Shown here piece after piece: positions 26,993 to 37,730 of a stretch of DNA of 64,000 nucleotides. The translations under genes and the position numbers were made by a program. Source of the DNA: Impatiens glandulifera (lineage: Eukaryota; Streptophyta; Magnoliopsida; Ericales; Balsaminaceae); NCBI RefSeq assembly GCF_907164915.1, contig NC_061863.1, forward strand, positions 3,960,340-4,024,339, read 5' to 3'. Position 1 is the first letter of the stretch; each line of letters starts with the position of its first letter. The notes beneath the pieces are model-generated. The model did not search any database and was not told the DNA's origin. It worked only from the letters and a program-made list of their open reading frames with translations.

Positions 26993-27378
26993 TAGGGCTA
27001 TGTGAGCCGCTCAATCAAAGCTCGACTTGAGTTTGACTTTGACCAAGTTCGAGCTGACTCGTTTAATATTCGAGTCGAGTTTGAACTTATATAATACGTT
27101 TTCGATGACTTGTCGAGTTTTTTCGAACCTAATAATAAATAATATATTTTTTATTTATTTTAATATTAAAACTTAAAATAAATAAAAAATTATTGACAAA
27201 TATTTGAAAATTTAATGTTAGTTCAAGTTTTTCAAGTTGAGCTTGAGATAAATAGTCGAGTCGAGATGAGGTCAAACTCAAATTTATAAACTCGTTCGAG
27301 TCGAGCTAATAAATACTTAATTGAGTCGAGCTCGAGATCAAAGTAAGTTGAACTCGACTTGACTCATTTGCAACTCTA
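26993..27378. mobile_element. hAT-like non-autonomous element with inverted TCGAG-rich ends
   Basis: The left end starts TAGGGCTATGTGAGC; the right end, read on the minus strand, starts TAGAGTTGCAAATGAG. Both continue with inverted copies of an ACTTTGA...CGAGCT.GACTC segment. CTCTCAAA (26985-26992) and CTTTCAGA (27379-27386) match at six of eight bases, fitting a decayed 8-bp hAT target duplication. There is no coding capacity. Confidence 0.65.
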
Positions 27379-27849
27379 CTTTCAGATAATAATTAAGTAT
27401 TTACTGATAAAAAAAATAAAAAATTCATAAAAATAATAGAAAAATACATGTAGAAGTGTTTTCAATTAAAATATTAATTTTAGTAACTCTTTATATTCAG
27501 TAACTTCATCACATTTGTCGTTAAGAATGAGATGAAAAATGACTCGAAAAATAATCACCGGACAATCGAAGGATTTGAGCATAAATCACCCACTAACCGC
27601 TGAAAATATTATTTGAATTATAAAAATCTGGAATGAAAAATTCAATCCGACTAAACATGATGCCAAATCGGTTGTTTTTTTTAATGCAAAAATTTGATAT
27701 TTATATATACAAATATTAGTGAAAATAAAATTATATTATAACACTAATTCTAATACCATTTATAAAACTGTTTCAAAAAACTCAAATCAAACAAGGCATA
27801 TAAAGCTAGAACTGTTCATTAAGTGCAAGGAGTTAAACCGGTGTCGTAA

Positions 27850-27856
27850 GTTAGGT
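27850..27856 (-). promoter_or_regulatory. AC-element (ACCTAAC), probable MYB site upstream of F3H
   Basis: On the minus strand this reads ACCTAAC inside CCCACCTAAC, the AC-III form of the element bound by R2R3-MYB regulators of phenylpropanoid and flavonoid genes. It lies about 40 bp upstream of the TATA region and 125 bp upstream of the F3H start codon, a sensible place for such a site. Seen by motif only. Confidence 0.5.
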
Positions 27857-27894
27857 GGGATGAACGGTCCTTGAATTCCCACGCCATATCTTCT

Positions 27895-27915
27895 TATATA
27901 TATATATATATATAA
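27895..27915 (+). promoter_or_regulatory. TATA-box region of F3H
   Basis: A run of alternating TA about 20 bp long ends 65 bp before the ATG, leaving room for a short CT-rich leader (TTCATCACCTTCTTCTTCTT). Confidence 0.6.
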
Positions 27916-27979
27916 TGTTCATCACCTTCTTCTTCTTCCTCAAACCGAACCAAATCTCTGAGCTTTATTTACTCCATTA

Positions 27980-29492
27980 ATGGCGCCTACAGAAACACTA
28001 ACCTCAATGGCCGACGAGAAAACTCTTCGACAGAAGTTCGTAAGAGATGAAGACGAACGACCTAAAGTTGCCTACAATGTATTCAGCAACGATGTTCCAG
28101 TTATCTCCCTCGCCGGAATCGACGAAGTCGAAGGCCGGAGAGCCGAGATCTGTAAGCAAATCGTCGATGCTTGTGAAGATTGGGGAATTTTTCAAGTCAT
28201 CGATCACGGTGTCGATACCGATCTTATCTCAAACATGACTCGTCTAGCTCGTGAATTCTTCGCTTTACCGTCTGAAGATAAACTCCGATTTGACATGTCC
28301 GGTGGAAAGAAAGGCGGTTTCATTGTCTCTAGTCATCTTCAGGTAATTAATTAACGCACGCATCTAATTTAGGTTTTCAGTTTCGAATACTGATCAATTA
28401 ATGTATCATAAACAGGGAGAAGCTGTGCAAGATTGGCGTGAGATTGTTACATACTTCTCGTATCCTATTCGTAACCGTGATTACTCCAGATGGCCGGATC
28501 AGCCGGAGGGATGGAAGTCGGTGACGGAAACTTACAGCGAGAAACTGATGGATCTTGCCTGTAAATTGCTTGAAGTGTTATCTGAAGCCATGGGATTGGA
28601 GAAGGAAGCATTGACGAAAGCATGCGTTGATATGGATCAGAAAGTGGTGGTGAATTTCTATCCGAAATGTCCTCAGCCTGACCTAACCCTAGGTTTAAAA
28701 CGCCATACGGATCCTGGCACAATCACGCTTCTTCTACAGGATCAAGTCGGCGGTCTTCAAGCGACTAGAGATGGCGGTAAGAACTGGATCACTGTTCAAC
28801 CTGTTGAAGGCGCTTTCGTCGTTAACTTGGGCGATCATGGCCATGTAAGTCTAAGTCTAATTCTACGTCAAAATATATACAAGGACGGATCTATGTTAGG
28901 GCTCGGGTTGGCTTCCTCGAAAAAAAAAATTCGGGTAGAATCTATGTTAGGGTGTTTGATCAAAATCCCAACTGAAAAAATACAGGGTAGTAGGTTGGGG
29001 TTTGGGGGTGTGGTCAAAATTCCACTCGAAAAAAAAAATATACATGGTGGAAACTATGTAGGGTTTAGGGTTCGGGTCCCACCCGAAAACAAAATATAAA
29101 AAAAAAATTACTATGTAAAATTTACTATTATCTATTCGTTTTATTTAATAATTTTTGTGTTATTGGTGGTGTAGTATTTGAGCAATGGGAGGTTTAGGAA
29201 TGCTGATCATCAGGCGGTGGTGAATTCAAACAATAGTAGGCTATCAATTGCGACATTTCAAAATCCTGCGCCGGATGCGACGGTTTATCCATTGAAGATT
29301 AGGGAAGGGGAGAAGGCGGTTATGGAGGAAGCGATAACGTTTGCGGAGATGTATAAGAGGAAGATGAGTAAGGATTTGGAATTGGCGAAGTTGAAGAAAC
29401 TTGCTAAGGAAAAGGTTTTGGAAGAAGTGGAGATTGAGAAGGCCAAGATGGATGTTATTAAGGGTAATGGTGTTGAAGAGATCTTTGCTTGA
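27980..29492 (+). CDS. F3H: Flavanone 3-hydroxylase (naringenin 3-dioxygenase)
   Basis: Three exons, 27980-28342, 28416-28844 and 29175-29492, all joined in phase 0, encode 369 residues, the usual length. The enzyme is a cytosolic 2-oxoglutarate/Fe(II) dioxygenase that turns flavanones into dihydroflavonols on the way to flavonols, anthocyanins and tannins. The N-terminus ([24 protein letters not shown]) is diagnostic. The iron ligands are visible as H218 and D220 in LKRHTDPGT and H276 in ADHQAVVNS; the 2-oxoglutarate-binding Arg and Ser are R286 and S288 in SRLSIATF. The ATG at 27980 was chosen over the next Met (28007) because family proteins start about here. All catalytic residues are present. 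Intron 2 (330 bp) holds three degenerate copies of a phrase around ATCTATGTTAGGG. An AC-element and TATA run lie upstream. Confidence 0.97.
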
Positions 29493-30332
29493 AAAGTAGT
29501 TTGTTGAATTATGTTTGTTGGAATTTGTGGTTTGTCTATTTATGCTTATTCAAATAATGTTGCAATTTGAGTTAAGTGTTGACTTCTTATTATTACTAAA
29601 TGTTTATTTTTTTTGGGAAATGGTTATGGTTATCTTTGAGAATAAATATTAATTGGTACGATTCAGAATCAGAGTTTTTATGCTAGTAAAGTAGGGGTGA
29701 ACATAAATATTTACTTATTAATCAACATATTGACAAGATTTGATTAGGGTTTGATTCTCTTGACTCTCAAGTCAGCGTCTAAGTTTAGCGAGGTGGATTT
29801 GTTCTTGGATACACCCGACGACAATCAATAGCTTCCTCGTCGGGTGTGATTTGATCTAGACTACGTACACCGATGACGATCAATAATTTTATTGTCGAGA
29901 TGTAGAGTAGTAATTTGATTTGAGCTCAGCTACTTTATATACTCATTTTTTATCCCTCAATTTTTAATTTTAAATAATTTTGAACTATTGAAATAATTTT
30001 CTAAATTTTATTACGGACGGTGTCGTACCAGCACCGAATTTTAAAATAATTAAATTACGGACTATTTAAATAAAACATTATATATAATTAATTGACCAAT
30101 AAAATAAAGCAACCAAAATAAATAAAATAGAAATATATGTATATTTGAGTATTAATATTGGTTGTTTATTTACTCTGCAACAAAAAATAAAATAAAATAA
30201 AGTCACCTGAAACGGGCACTATGGAGTCATCATCAACATTTGGTCCACCAATTGAGACAGGTGCTAGTGAACCTGTAAGGTAGCAGCAGGCAAGGAAAAA
30301 GACTTGTTACATTAGAGGGTCATGACCAACTA

Positions 30333-30475
30333 TTCCACAATATATCTCATTTTGCTGTCCGTTGTTCAAAATCGTTCAGAAATCATAAAAAGAGAAACTA
30401 ACTTTTAATTACGAGAGAACGATTTCTGAAAGATTTTGAACAAAAAGACAGCTAGTCGGATATATTATCGTGGGA
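30333..30475. repeat. Foldback element, 143 bp
   Basis: Arms at 30333-30384 and 30421-30475 are inverted copies, nearly perfect in the inner 20 bp (TTGTTCAAAATCGTTCAGAA against its complement) and about 80% overall, around a 36-bp loop. A MITE is the simplest reading; a hairpin RNA gene is possible. Flanking duplications are not clear. Confidence 0.65.
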
Positions 30476-30575
30476 CACACAGCATATCCGGTGGTCCCTA
30501 ATTAGAGAAACCTTATGGATTTTGAACAAGATTTTCTTTTCTTTTCTTTTTGCAATGTTACACTTATGGATTGAT

Positions 30576-30730
30576 CAGATTGAAGGTAGTGTACCTAACT
30601 AACAGTGAGTTATTATTTTGCTTGTAATCCTATATTAGAATGAATGAAGATTATTTCTACTGAACTTTGGGTTTGTATTGTGTTGATATTGTGCAATTTG
30701 ATTTGGATACCTTGTAAAGTGGGTTTATGT
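30576..30730 (+). repeat. Local duplication, copy 1 (empty site)
   Basis: AGATTGAAGGTAGTGTACCT through TTGTAAAGTGGGTTTATG. It is collinear with 31014-31285 but lacks the 105-bp insertion found there. Confidence 0.8.
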
Positions 30731-31013
30731 CCGGTCTGGTTGACCTGGTCAACAATTTATATTGTATATTTTGAATATTGTGGGACAACATCCAAACCCT
30801 AAACCTTCTTATCTCTCCCCCAGTAAAAACAAAGAAAGGCTCCATTGCTTTTATTTCTTGTCAGTTGGAAATAGGTTCTTAGAGAAATCCAGAAATCGAT
30901 TAGGACCACCGTTTCAAAAACGGTTCGACAGATTTGTGTCTCGTTATCAGCTTGAATGACCGAATTTACCCCCAAACAAGGATCAGTAACAGAAAGGGCA
31001 AAAAAAGGAGAAT

Positions 31014-31285
31014 TAGATTGAAGATATTGTACCTAAGAGTGAGTTATTATTTTGCTTTGTAATCCAATAGAAAGAGTGATTGGGGAAAAGGGAGGAAAAA
31101 GAATTGTTAATTTTTCAACAAAAATGAATCAGATTACGTCGATCAAAAAAATTCTCCTCAATCATTTAACAATTCAATATTAGAAGAATGAATATTATTT
31201 CTATTGAAACTTGGGTTTGTATTGGGTTGATATTGTGCAATTTGATGTCTATTTGATTTGGATAACTTGTAGAGTGGGTTTATGA
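31014..31285 (+). repeat. Local duplication, copy 2 (with insertion)
   Basis: AGATTGAAGATATTGTACCT through TTGTAGAGTGGGTTTATG, the same order of words as copy 1, interrupted by the foldback at 31070-31174 and a short TGTCTATTTGAT duplication. Confidence 0.8.
31070..31174. mobile_element. MITE-like foldback, copy 2, with 5-bp target duplication
   Basis: CAATA flanks the unit at 31065-31069 and 31175-31179. The duplicated segment at 30576-30730 shows the corresponding site without insert. Inside, AGTGATTGGGGA pairs with TCCTCAATCATT and AATTGTTAA with TTAACAATT. It shares its ends and the GACGTAATYTGATT core with the element at 11157-11333. Confidence 0.75.
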
Positions 31286-32536
31286 GAATAATCAGACAAA
31301 AATAATTAGGATGCTACCCCTAAAAGATGAGGTACATCTGTTTAATTTCTAGGCAGGCTTTTGCTGGTTTATTTTGTATTTTTGAATTAGTTGTATTGTG
31401 AGACCCTATAATCAATTCTAATGATTAAATAAATATTTTCCAACAAAAAGGTTTAATTTGAAATCTATTTATTTTTTTCTAATTTGATCTATCTTATTTT
31501 CATCCACATGTATTCATCTAAATTTTAGATATTTATTTTCTGGTACAACGACAATAACTTAGATGCATGCCCTAGAAACAAATGCCCTAGAAACAAATTG
31601 ATAAAAACCTTTAATCACATGATTATGTTTTTGATTTATCCTTAGAAACATGTATTATGGTGGATTAATAAATGAATTGCAAAAAAAATATTTTTTGTAT
31701 AGAATGGCTAGAGTTTTTTATAATAGAGACCATCATTTGATTGGCATAAGAGATATAGCGCTGTTGTCTTTTTTTCACGTGTATTCAAGCCCCAAACCCG
31801 AATCTTGACCGGAATATCTTTTATTCGCGTTTGAGAACGCACAATATTTGCTTTTCCCGATTTTATAAAGAGAAAATTGGGGTGACAACTCTAAAAAGTC
31901 AAAGCTAATCTAATCGATATCATTGAATCCTATTTCGGTTCCTCGCCTCATTTTATACGAGGCGACTTCGTACTCTCATTTTGTTTTACGAGGTTCGAAA
32001 GGAAGGTAAGCCACGGAATTTAATGAAATCGACATCAAATTAGACTTTAGTTTAGCCTATCATTTTGGTTTCTTATCGCACTCGAGATTCGAGAGAAAGG
32101 TAAGCTATGAGGCGAAACTATCTAGTCGAATTAATGCTTTAAGATGTCGACCTTTTTAGACGTTACAGCTACACCTACGACGATCAATAATTTCATCATC
32201 ACTACACCGACGACGATCAATAATTTCCTCTTAGAGCAACCACGAAGAATTCTCTTGTTAAACGTGATATTTTGTTAGATATTTCTCCGTAATTTTGACA
32301 TCTTCTCAAAATACGATTCATTTGTCAAATCAAACAATCGCGCCTATTAAGCACACCAACTGCGCTTCTCACAAAAGCACAACAAACACATTCTTATTCG
32401 AATAAAACGATATGCAACAATAAACAGTGAACAACATGCAAGGAATCACAACTAAAATATAAGCAATAACAATTATAATCCACTTAATAAAACACACTTA
32501 CAATTTTTGTCTGATTGGTGTCCAGACCGGCCTACA

Positions 32537-34795
32537 TCAGTTTTCATCGCCCTCCTCTTCCCCTTCTTCCTCAAACTCTTCATCCGCGGTAGCATCCTGA
32601 TACTGCTGATACTCCGCGACCAAATCATTCATATTACTCTCCGCCTCCGTAAACTCCATCTCATCCATCCCTTCCCCTGTATACCAATGCAAGAAGGCCT
32701 TCCTCCTAAACATAGCCGTGAACTGCTCGCTCACCCTCCTAAACATCTCTTGAATCGACGTCGAGTTACCAATGAACGTCGACGCCATCTTCAAACCCAT
32801 AGGAGGTATATCACAAACACTAGACTTCACATTGTTCGGTATCCACTCAACAAAGTACGACGAGTTCTTGTTCTGAACATTAATCATCTGTTCATCGACT
32901 TCTTTCGTGCTCATCTTTCCCCTGAACATGGCCGAGGCAGTTAGGTATCGTCCATGGCGAGGATCAGCCGCGCACATCATGTTTTTGGAGTCCCACATTT
33001 GTTGGGTTAGTTCGGGCACAGTTAAGGATACGTATTGTTGGGAACCACGGGAGGTTAAAGGGGAGAAACCGACCATGAAGAAGTGGAGACGTGGGAAGGG
33101 GATTAGGTTTACGGCTAGCTTTCTTAGGTCGGAGTTTAGTTGACCCGGGAATCTAAGGCAGCATGTTGACCCACTCATGGTTGCAGAAATCAAATGGTTT
33201 AAGTCACCAACTGTAAGAATAAGAACCAAATTAAGATGTTTTAATGAGTATATAATTCAACTTTTTCACTTAATCTAATCATATGACTTAGCTCCATAAT
33301 ATAGTGAAAGCATTCATTACATAACTACTCAAAAATTTATCAAATTATGTCACTTGTAAGGTTAAAAGTAGTTTTTACTTAAAAAAGCACATTCAAACCT
33401 TAATATTAAGATTTATTGAACATAAATAATAAAGTGATTATTTCATTAAAGTTATTTCGATAATTATCATCTAAAACCTTAACTATTTAGATTAACTGAA
33501 TTTAAGCTAAAAAAATCAGCTTAATTCAGTAAGGTATAGATGATTTAACACTGTAATCTAATAATCAAATTACGTTTTTATAAGGGTAAAATAATCTTTC
33601 TAAATACTTTCCCGATATATCAAATCAACTTAGTTTCAAATACTTAAATTGTTTGAGCATAGTTTAGTGAAATTGTAGTTCAAATTTCAATGGAATGCCA
33701 AGATCCCAATTCCAATCTTCACTAATTGAAACTACAATTAATCAAATCGGGTGAGTTTTGTTAAAGATCAAAGTTATCAGATTCGATTCCCACTAAGAAC
33801 CCTCTAAGTTCATAATAATTGAAACTACAAATCCAGTGATTTCTTCAACTTGATATGATTTAAATTCTAAAAGAATTGGAATTTTCAAGTAACCAACCTT
33901 AACCTAATAAGTTATTTTGAAGATTATAGTTTATGATCATGGAGGTAACACTAACACTAACATTTCATCAAGAAAGTAAACAAACCCAAAATAAAACTTA
34001 CAAGTAGGATTACTGAGCTTCAATGTCCTGAAGCAAATATCATAAAGTGCTTCATTATCAAGAACCATGCACTCATCAGCATTCTCCACAAGCTGATGAA
34101 CTGATAGAGTCGCATTGTAGGGTTCAACCACAGTGTCTGAAACTTTTGGAGATGGAAAAACAGAGAATGTAAGCATCATCCTATCTGGATATTCCTCTCT
34201 TATCTTAGATATCAAAAGAGTTCCCATCCCAGATCCTGTCCCTCCTCCAAGAGAATGACAAACCTGGAAACCTGATCGATAGATGACAATTGACAACACA
34301 ATAATGAATAAATGCAGAAATGTAGATCCATATATATCAGATCAATAGATGAAATGAGATCTGGAGTAGTGCGCATGAGTAATTACCTTGTAAACAGTCG
34401 CAATTCTCGGCTTCCTTCCTGACAACATCGAGAACAGAATCGATCAACTCAGCGCCTTCAGTGTAATGACCTTTGGCCCAATTATTTCCAGCTCCAGATT
34501 GACCAAAGACAAAGTTATCAGGACGAAAGATCTGACCAAAAGGACCAGATCTGATACTATCCATGGTACCAGGTTCGAGATCCATAAGAACAGCGCGAGG
34601 AACGTAACGACCGCCGGATGCCTCATTGAAGTAAACATTGATTCTCTCCAACTGTACATCGGAAGATCCAGGTGCATCGGGTCCTTTATACTTACCGCTA
34701 GGATCAATGCCATGTTCGTCACAGATAACCTCCCAGAATTTGGAACCGATTTGATTACCGCATTGTCCTCCTTGAATGTGCAGGATCTCCCTCAT
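32537..34795 (-). CDS. TUBB: Beta-tubulin
   Basis: Three exons on the minus strand: 34795-34387, 34271-34002 and 33210-32537, giving 450 residues, the normal length. It is the GTP-binding beta subunit of the microtubule dimer. MREI at the N-terminus is the signal used for autoregulated tubulin mRNA decay. The Gln-rich [10 protein letters not shown] nucleotide loop, the tubulin signature GGGTGSG at the start of exon 2, and the acidic C-terminal tail ([13 protein letters not shown]) that receives modifications and binds motors are all present. Introns fall where plant beta-tubulins have them (after DCLQG and after NPTFGDL). The plus-strand GA run at 34831-34854 becomes a CT tract in the 5' leader. 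Nothing is broken. Confidence 0.97.
33735..33805 (+). repeat. Possible degenerate tRNA-like SINE scrap in tubulin intron 2
   Basis: GATTCGATTCCCACTAAGAA at about 33780-33799 resembles a Pol III B box and the bases that follow it in the intron scrap at 3680-3775. The A box is not convincing. Weak support. Confidence 0.25.
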
Positions 34796-34830
34796 TTTCG
34801 CCCTGAATTGGAGAGATGGAAGATGTGGTT

Positions 34831-34854
34831 AGAGAGAGAGAGAGAGAGAGAGAG
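34831..34854. repeat. (GA)12 microsatellite in the tubulin 5' leader
   Basis: Twelve GA units 36 bp upstream of the tubulin ATG; on the transcribed strand this is a CT-rich leader, common in highly expressed plant genes. Confidence 0.9.
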
Positions 34855-34989
34855 GAGGGGGAGATATGAAGAAATAACAGTGGGGAGAGATGGAAGGAAG
34901 GGAGAGAGAAGCGGAGGTGACATGGAGGTGACATTATTATTATGATGGTGGGGTTTGAAGAGTGGCGCCATGTGAGTGAGTTGGATCAT

Positions 34990-37730
34990 CGCTGCTAAAT
35001 GACAGACAATTCGTACAAGACAATATAACCGCTCAGTTATTAAGACCCTATTTGTTTTCTCACTTTTAACTACATAAATGTAAATGTGAGTCTAGATTTA
35101 GATTTTAAAACTATCCACACATTTATATATAGTTTTTTTTTTATTGAGTTTTAATAAAAAATTAATCTGAAATATTTAATTTTTGGGATAAAGAGATTGC
35201 TATGTGTTTTATAAAATAGACATTTTATTCTGTATTTAAAAAATACTAAAAAAATTTATGTTTACCTCCGGCCAAATTTTAGATGATCGACCTTAAAAAT
35301 ATTTTCAAATCAGCACATCTCTCACAAGTGTTGAATTAAAACGGGACAATTCAATTATATAGACTTTGATGAATATAGATGAATCAACTCATTTCGATTT
35401 TAGATCAAAATAAAGAAAGATTGTCTAAGAATACCTAAAACACCTAAAATTAGGTTAACAACACTGAAACTTTAGAGCATCTGTGCAGCGCATGACCTGT
35501 GCCTGCATCGGACAGCGTGTAAAATGGCAGATCATTATTTTTTTTAATTTTATGCGTTATATGTAAAAACAAAAAAAAGGGCCTCGTTCAACTCTGACTT
35601 TTTAATTATTATATAATATAATATACTCTATAATATAAAAATATTAGTTATATATTTAATTAATAAATATATATTTTAAATAAATTAATATATTTCCCCT
35701 ATCTTTTCTTATTTTTAAGGACCTCAACTTCTCAAATTTTCTTATAATATAGAAATATTAGTTATATATTTAATTATAAAAATGTTTTTAATATTATAAT
35801 ATATTTTAAATTATAAAAATATTTTATATTTTATTTTATTTAATATTATTATATATATTTAATTAATAAATATATATTTTAAATAAATTAATATCTTTTT
35901 CTATTAATTATATTAACATGTTTTATTGTTTTTAAAAATGTAATTTTGTAATAATTTTAAAAATATAATTTTATTATACTTAAAATATTAAAATAGTATA
36001 AAATAAAAATAACATTGTAATTATTCAGAAAAGGGCAGGCTGAAGCATTGGAGTGTTTTGATCAAGTACAACATGTGCACGCTTTTAGCTGAGGTGGAAG
36101 ATTGATTTGACCAAAAAAAAATGGGCAGAGATCTTGTGCGTTGGACATGCTCTTATGTCAACTTGGTTAATTAAAACAATAACATTATCTTTAAAATAAA
36201 TTTAGCAAATCATAGCGAAATTTGTGTTAATTGAGATAGATAGAGATATACAAAATATCGGAGTGAGTCTCTTAGCTTCTATCGTGAGAGATGTTGATTG
36301 TCGTTTATGAGAGGATAATCGGGCTACATCCTATGAAGATTGTGGATGACAATTGGACGGTTCAGAGTGAGGAATGTATTTATTATTTCGACCCGTTTTA
36401 CTTCGAAGAATTTCCACGGGACATTATTTATACCATATTTAAAAAAAAAATTATATAATAAAATTATATAAACGAATTTTTTAATATAATATATGTTGTA
36501 ATATATTGAATTTTTTTATTATTATAAAAATAACTTAAAACTCTTATAGAATATAATGAATAAATAAATATATTAGTGGTTTTATATATTTAATTGTGTG
36601 TATAATATTCGGGACATAATTGGGGTGAGATAGGGGCGAAGCGGGGAACACAAATACCATTCCTGTCCTATCCTCGATCAAACTGGGGAAAAACTACCCC
36701 AAACGAGGCAATTCAGTTCGGTTATCGCATGTAATTTCAAATTGACATCCTTAGTGAAGATTGAAGTCATGGCTAACTTAAACGGAAATTGACTTTATCG
36801 GAGTAGCGGTGACGATGGTTGTTTCCCTCTTGGTTTCTAATGCGGAGGAGAAAATATTAACGGCCGACACGGGTTAGAGATGCACTAATTTAGAAATATT
36901 TTCAGTGTTAGTCATTGGAAATTTGGCTAGAAGTAAATACAACTACTTTTTTTTGGTATTTATTAAACACTGGTAAGGTGTATATTTCCTAAAACATATG
37001 TTACTCAAGGGGCGACAATTCAGATCAATTTCAAGTTGACGAGTTTGGGTTAATAGGTTAATAAGTTGAGCAATACTAACATAAACCTAACATGTTTTAA
37101 TTTGTGTCAAAATCTCTAACTTGAACCTGACCTATTTTTGTGATTGACCGGAACACGACCCGATTGACCCAATTTACCTAACTTAACTCGAACTGAACCC
37201 AATTTAATTAATTAACATCTTTGTTTCTAATTAAAATGACATTAATATAAAACAAAATTAAAACTAAATTACAAATTTACTTATAAAAAAAATCTACAAA
37301 AGAAAAATGAGTGAGTGAATAGAAAAAATACAAAATTTAACAATAGAAACTTGTAAACGGGTTATCGAGTCTATTTTGAATCATTTCAGATCGTTCATAA
37401 TTTGACATTTTATTAATTAGGTTAAACAGGTCGACCTGATTTTGACCGGAACAAAAAAATACATAACCATAACCTTATTTTTTTCGTATTCGGTTTTGAT
37501 TGTGTTTTTTCCAAAATGGTCCCATATTACTAAGTGTCTTTATCCCTTAATTTTTTAGTGCAAGACACAATTTATTCATTTTTAAATTGAACTTATTTTA
37601 GATCTAACTATTTAAATTAACTTATTTTTATTTAAAACGAGTTATCCTTATTTATTTAATTTTTTTTCTTTTATTAATATTATGACTTTATTATTATATA
37701 TATATTTAAATTATTATTTTTATATCATAT
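34990..37730. other. Gene-free spacer with old repeats
   Basis: No coding signal. At 35620-35900 an AT-rich phrase (TATTAGTTATATATTTAATT) recurs at least twice. At 37005-37460 phrases such as GACCCGATTGACCCAATTTA and GGTCGACCTG resemble the cores of hAT-like elements common in plants, but no ends could be set. Around 36600-36730 a GGGG/CCCC-rich patch may be another element of this kind. Confidence 0.45.

Larger units (their letters stand above)
23083..27849. other. Gene-free AT-rich spacer upstream of F3H
   Basis: No open frame over 60 codons and no coding signature on either strand. It contains a tandem duplication carrying G-boxes (25364-25817) and a hAT-like element (26993-27378). Much of the rest is A/T homopolymer-rich. 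Confidence 0.65.
29493..32536. other. Spacer with foldbacks and a local duplication
   Basis: No gene is seen. After the F3H 3' flank there is a hairpin at 29811-29847 (11-bp perfect stem ACACCCGACGA), a foldback at 30333-30475 and a duplicated segment at 30576-30730 and 31014-31285. The phrase ACGACGATCAATAATTT occurs near 32173 and 32213, with ATGACGATCAATAATTT near 29872, pointing to a dispersed repeat I cannot name. From 31730 to 32500 I see nothing further. Confidence 0.55.

Noticed and set aside
28845..29099. Extension of F3H exon 2 past the GT donor
   Set aside because: The frame stays open into intron 2, but the family sequence continues with YLSNGRF at 29175, and the intron reads as low-complexity repeats.
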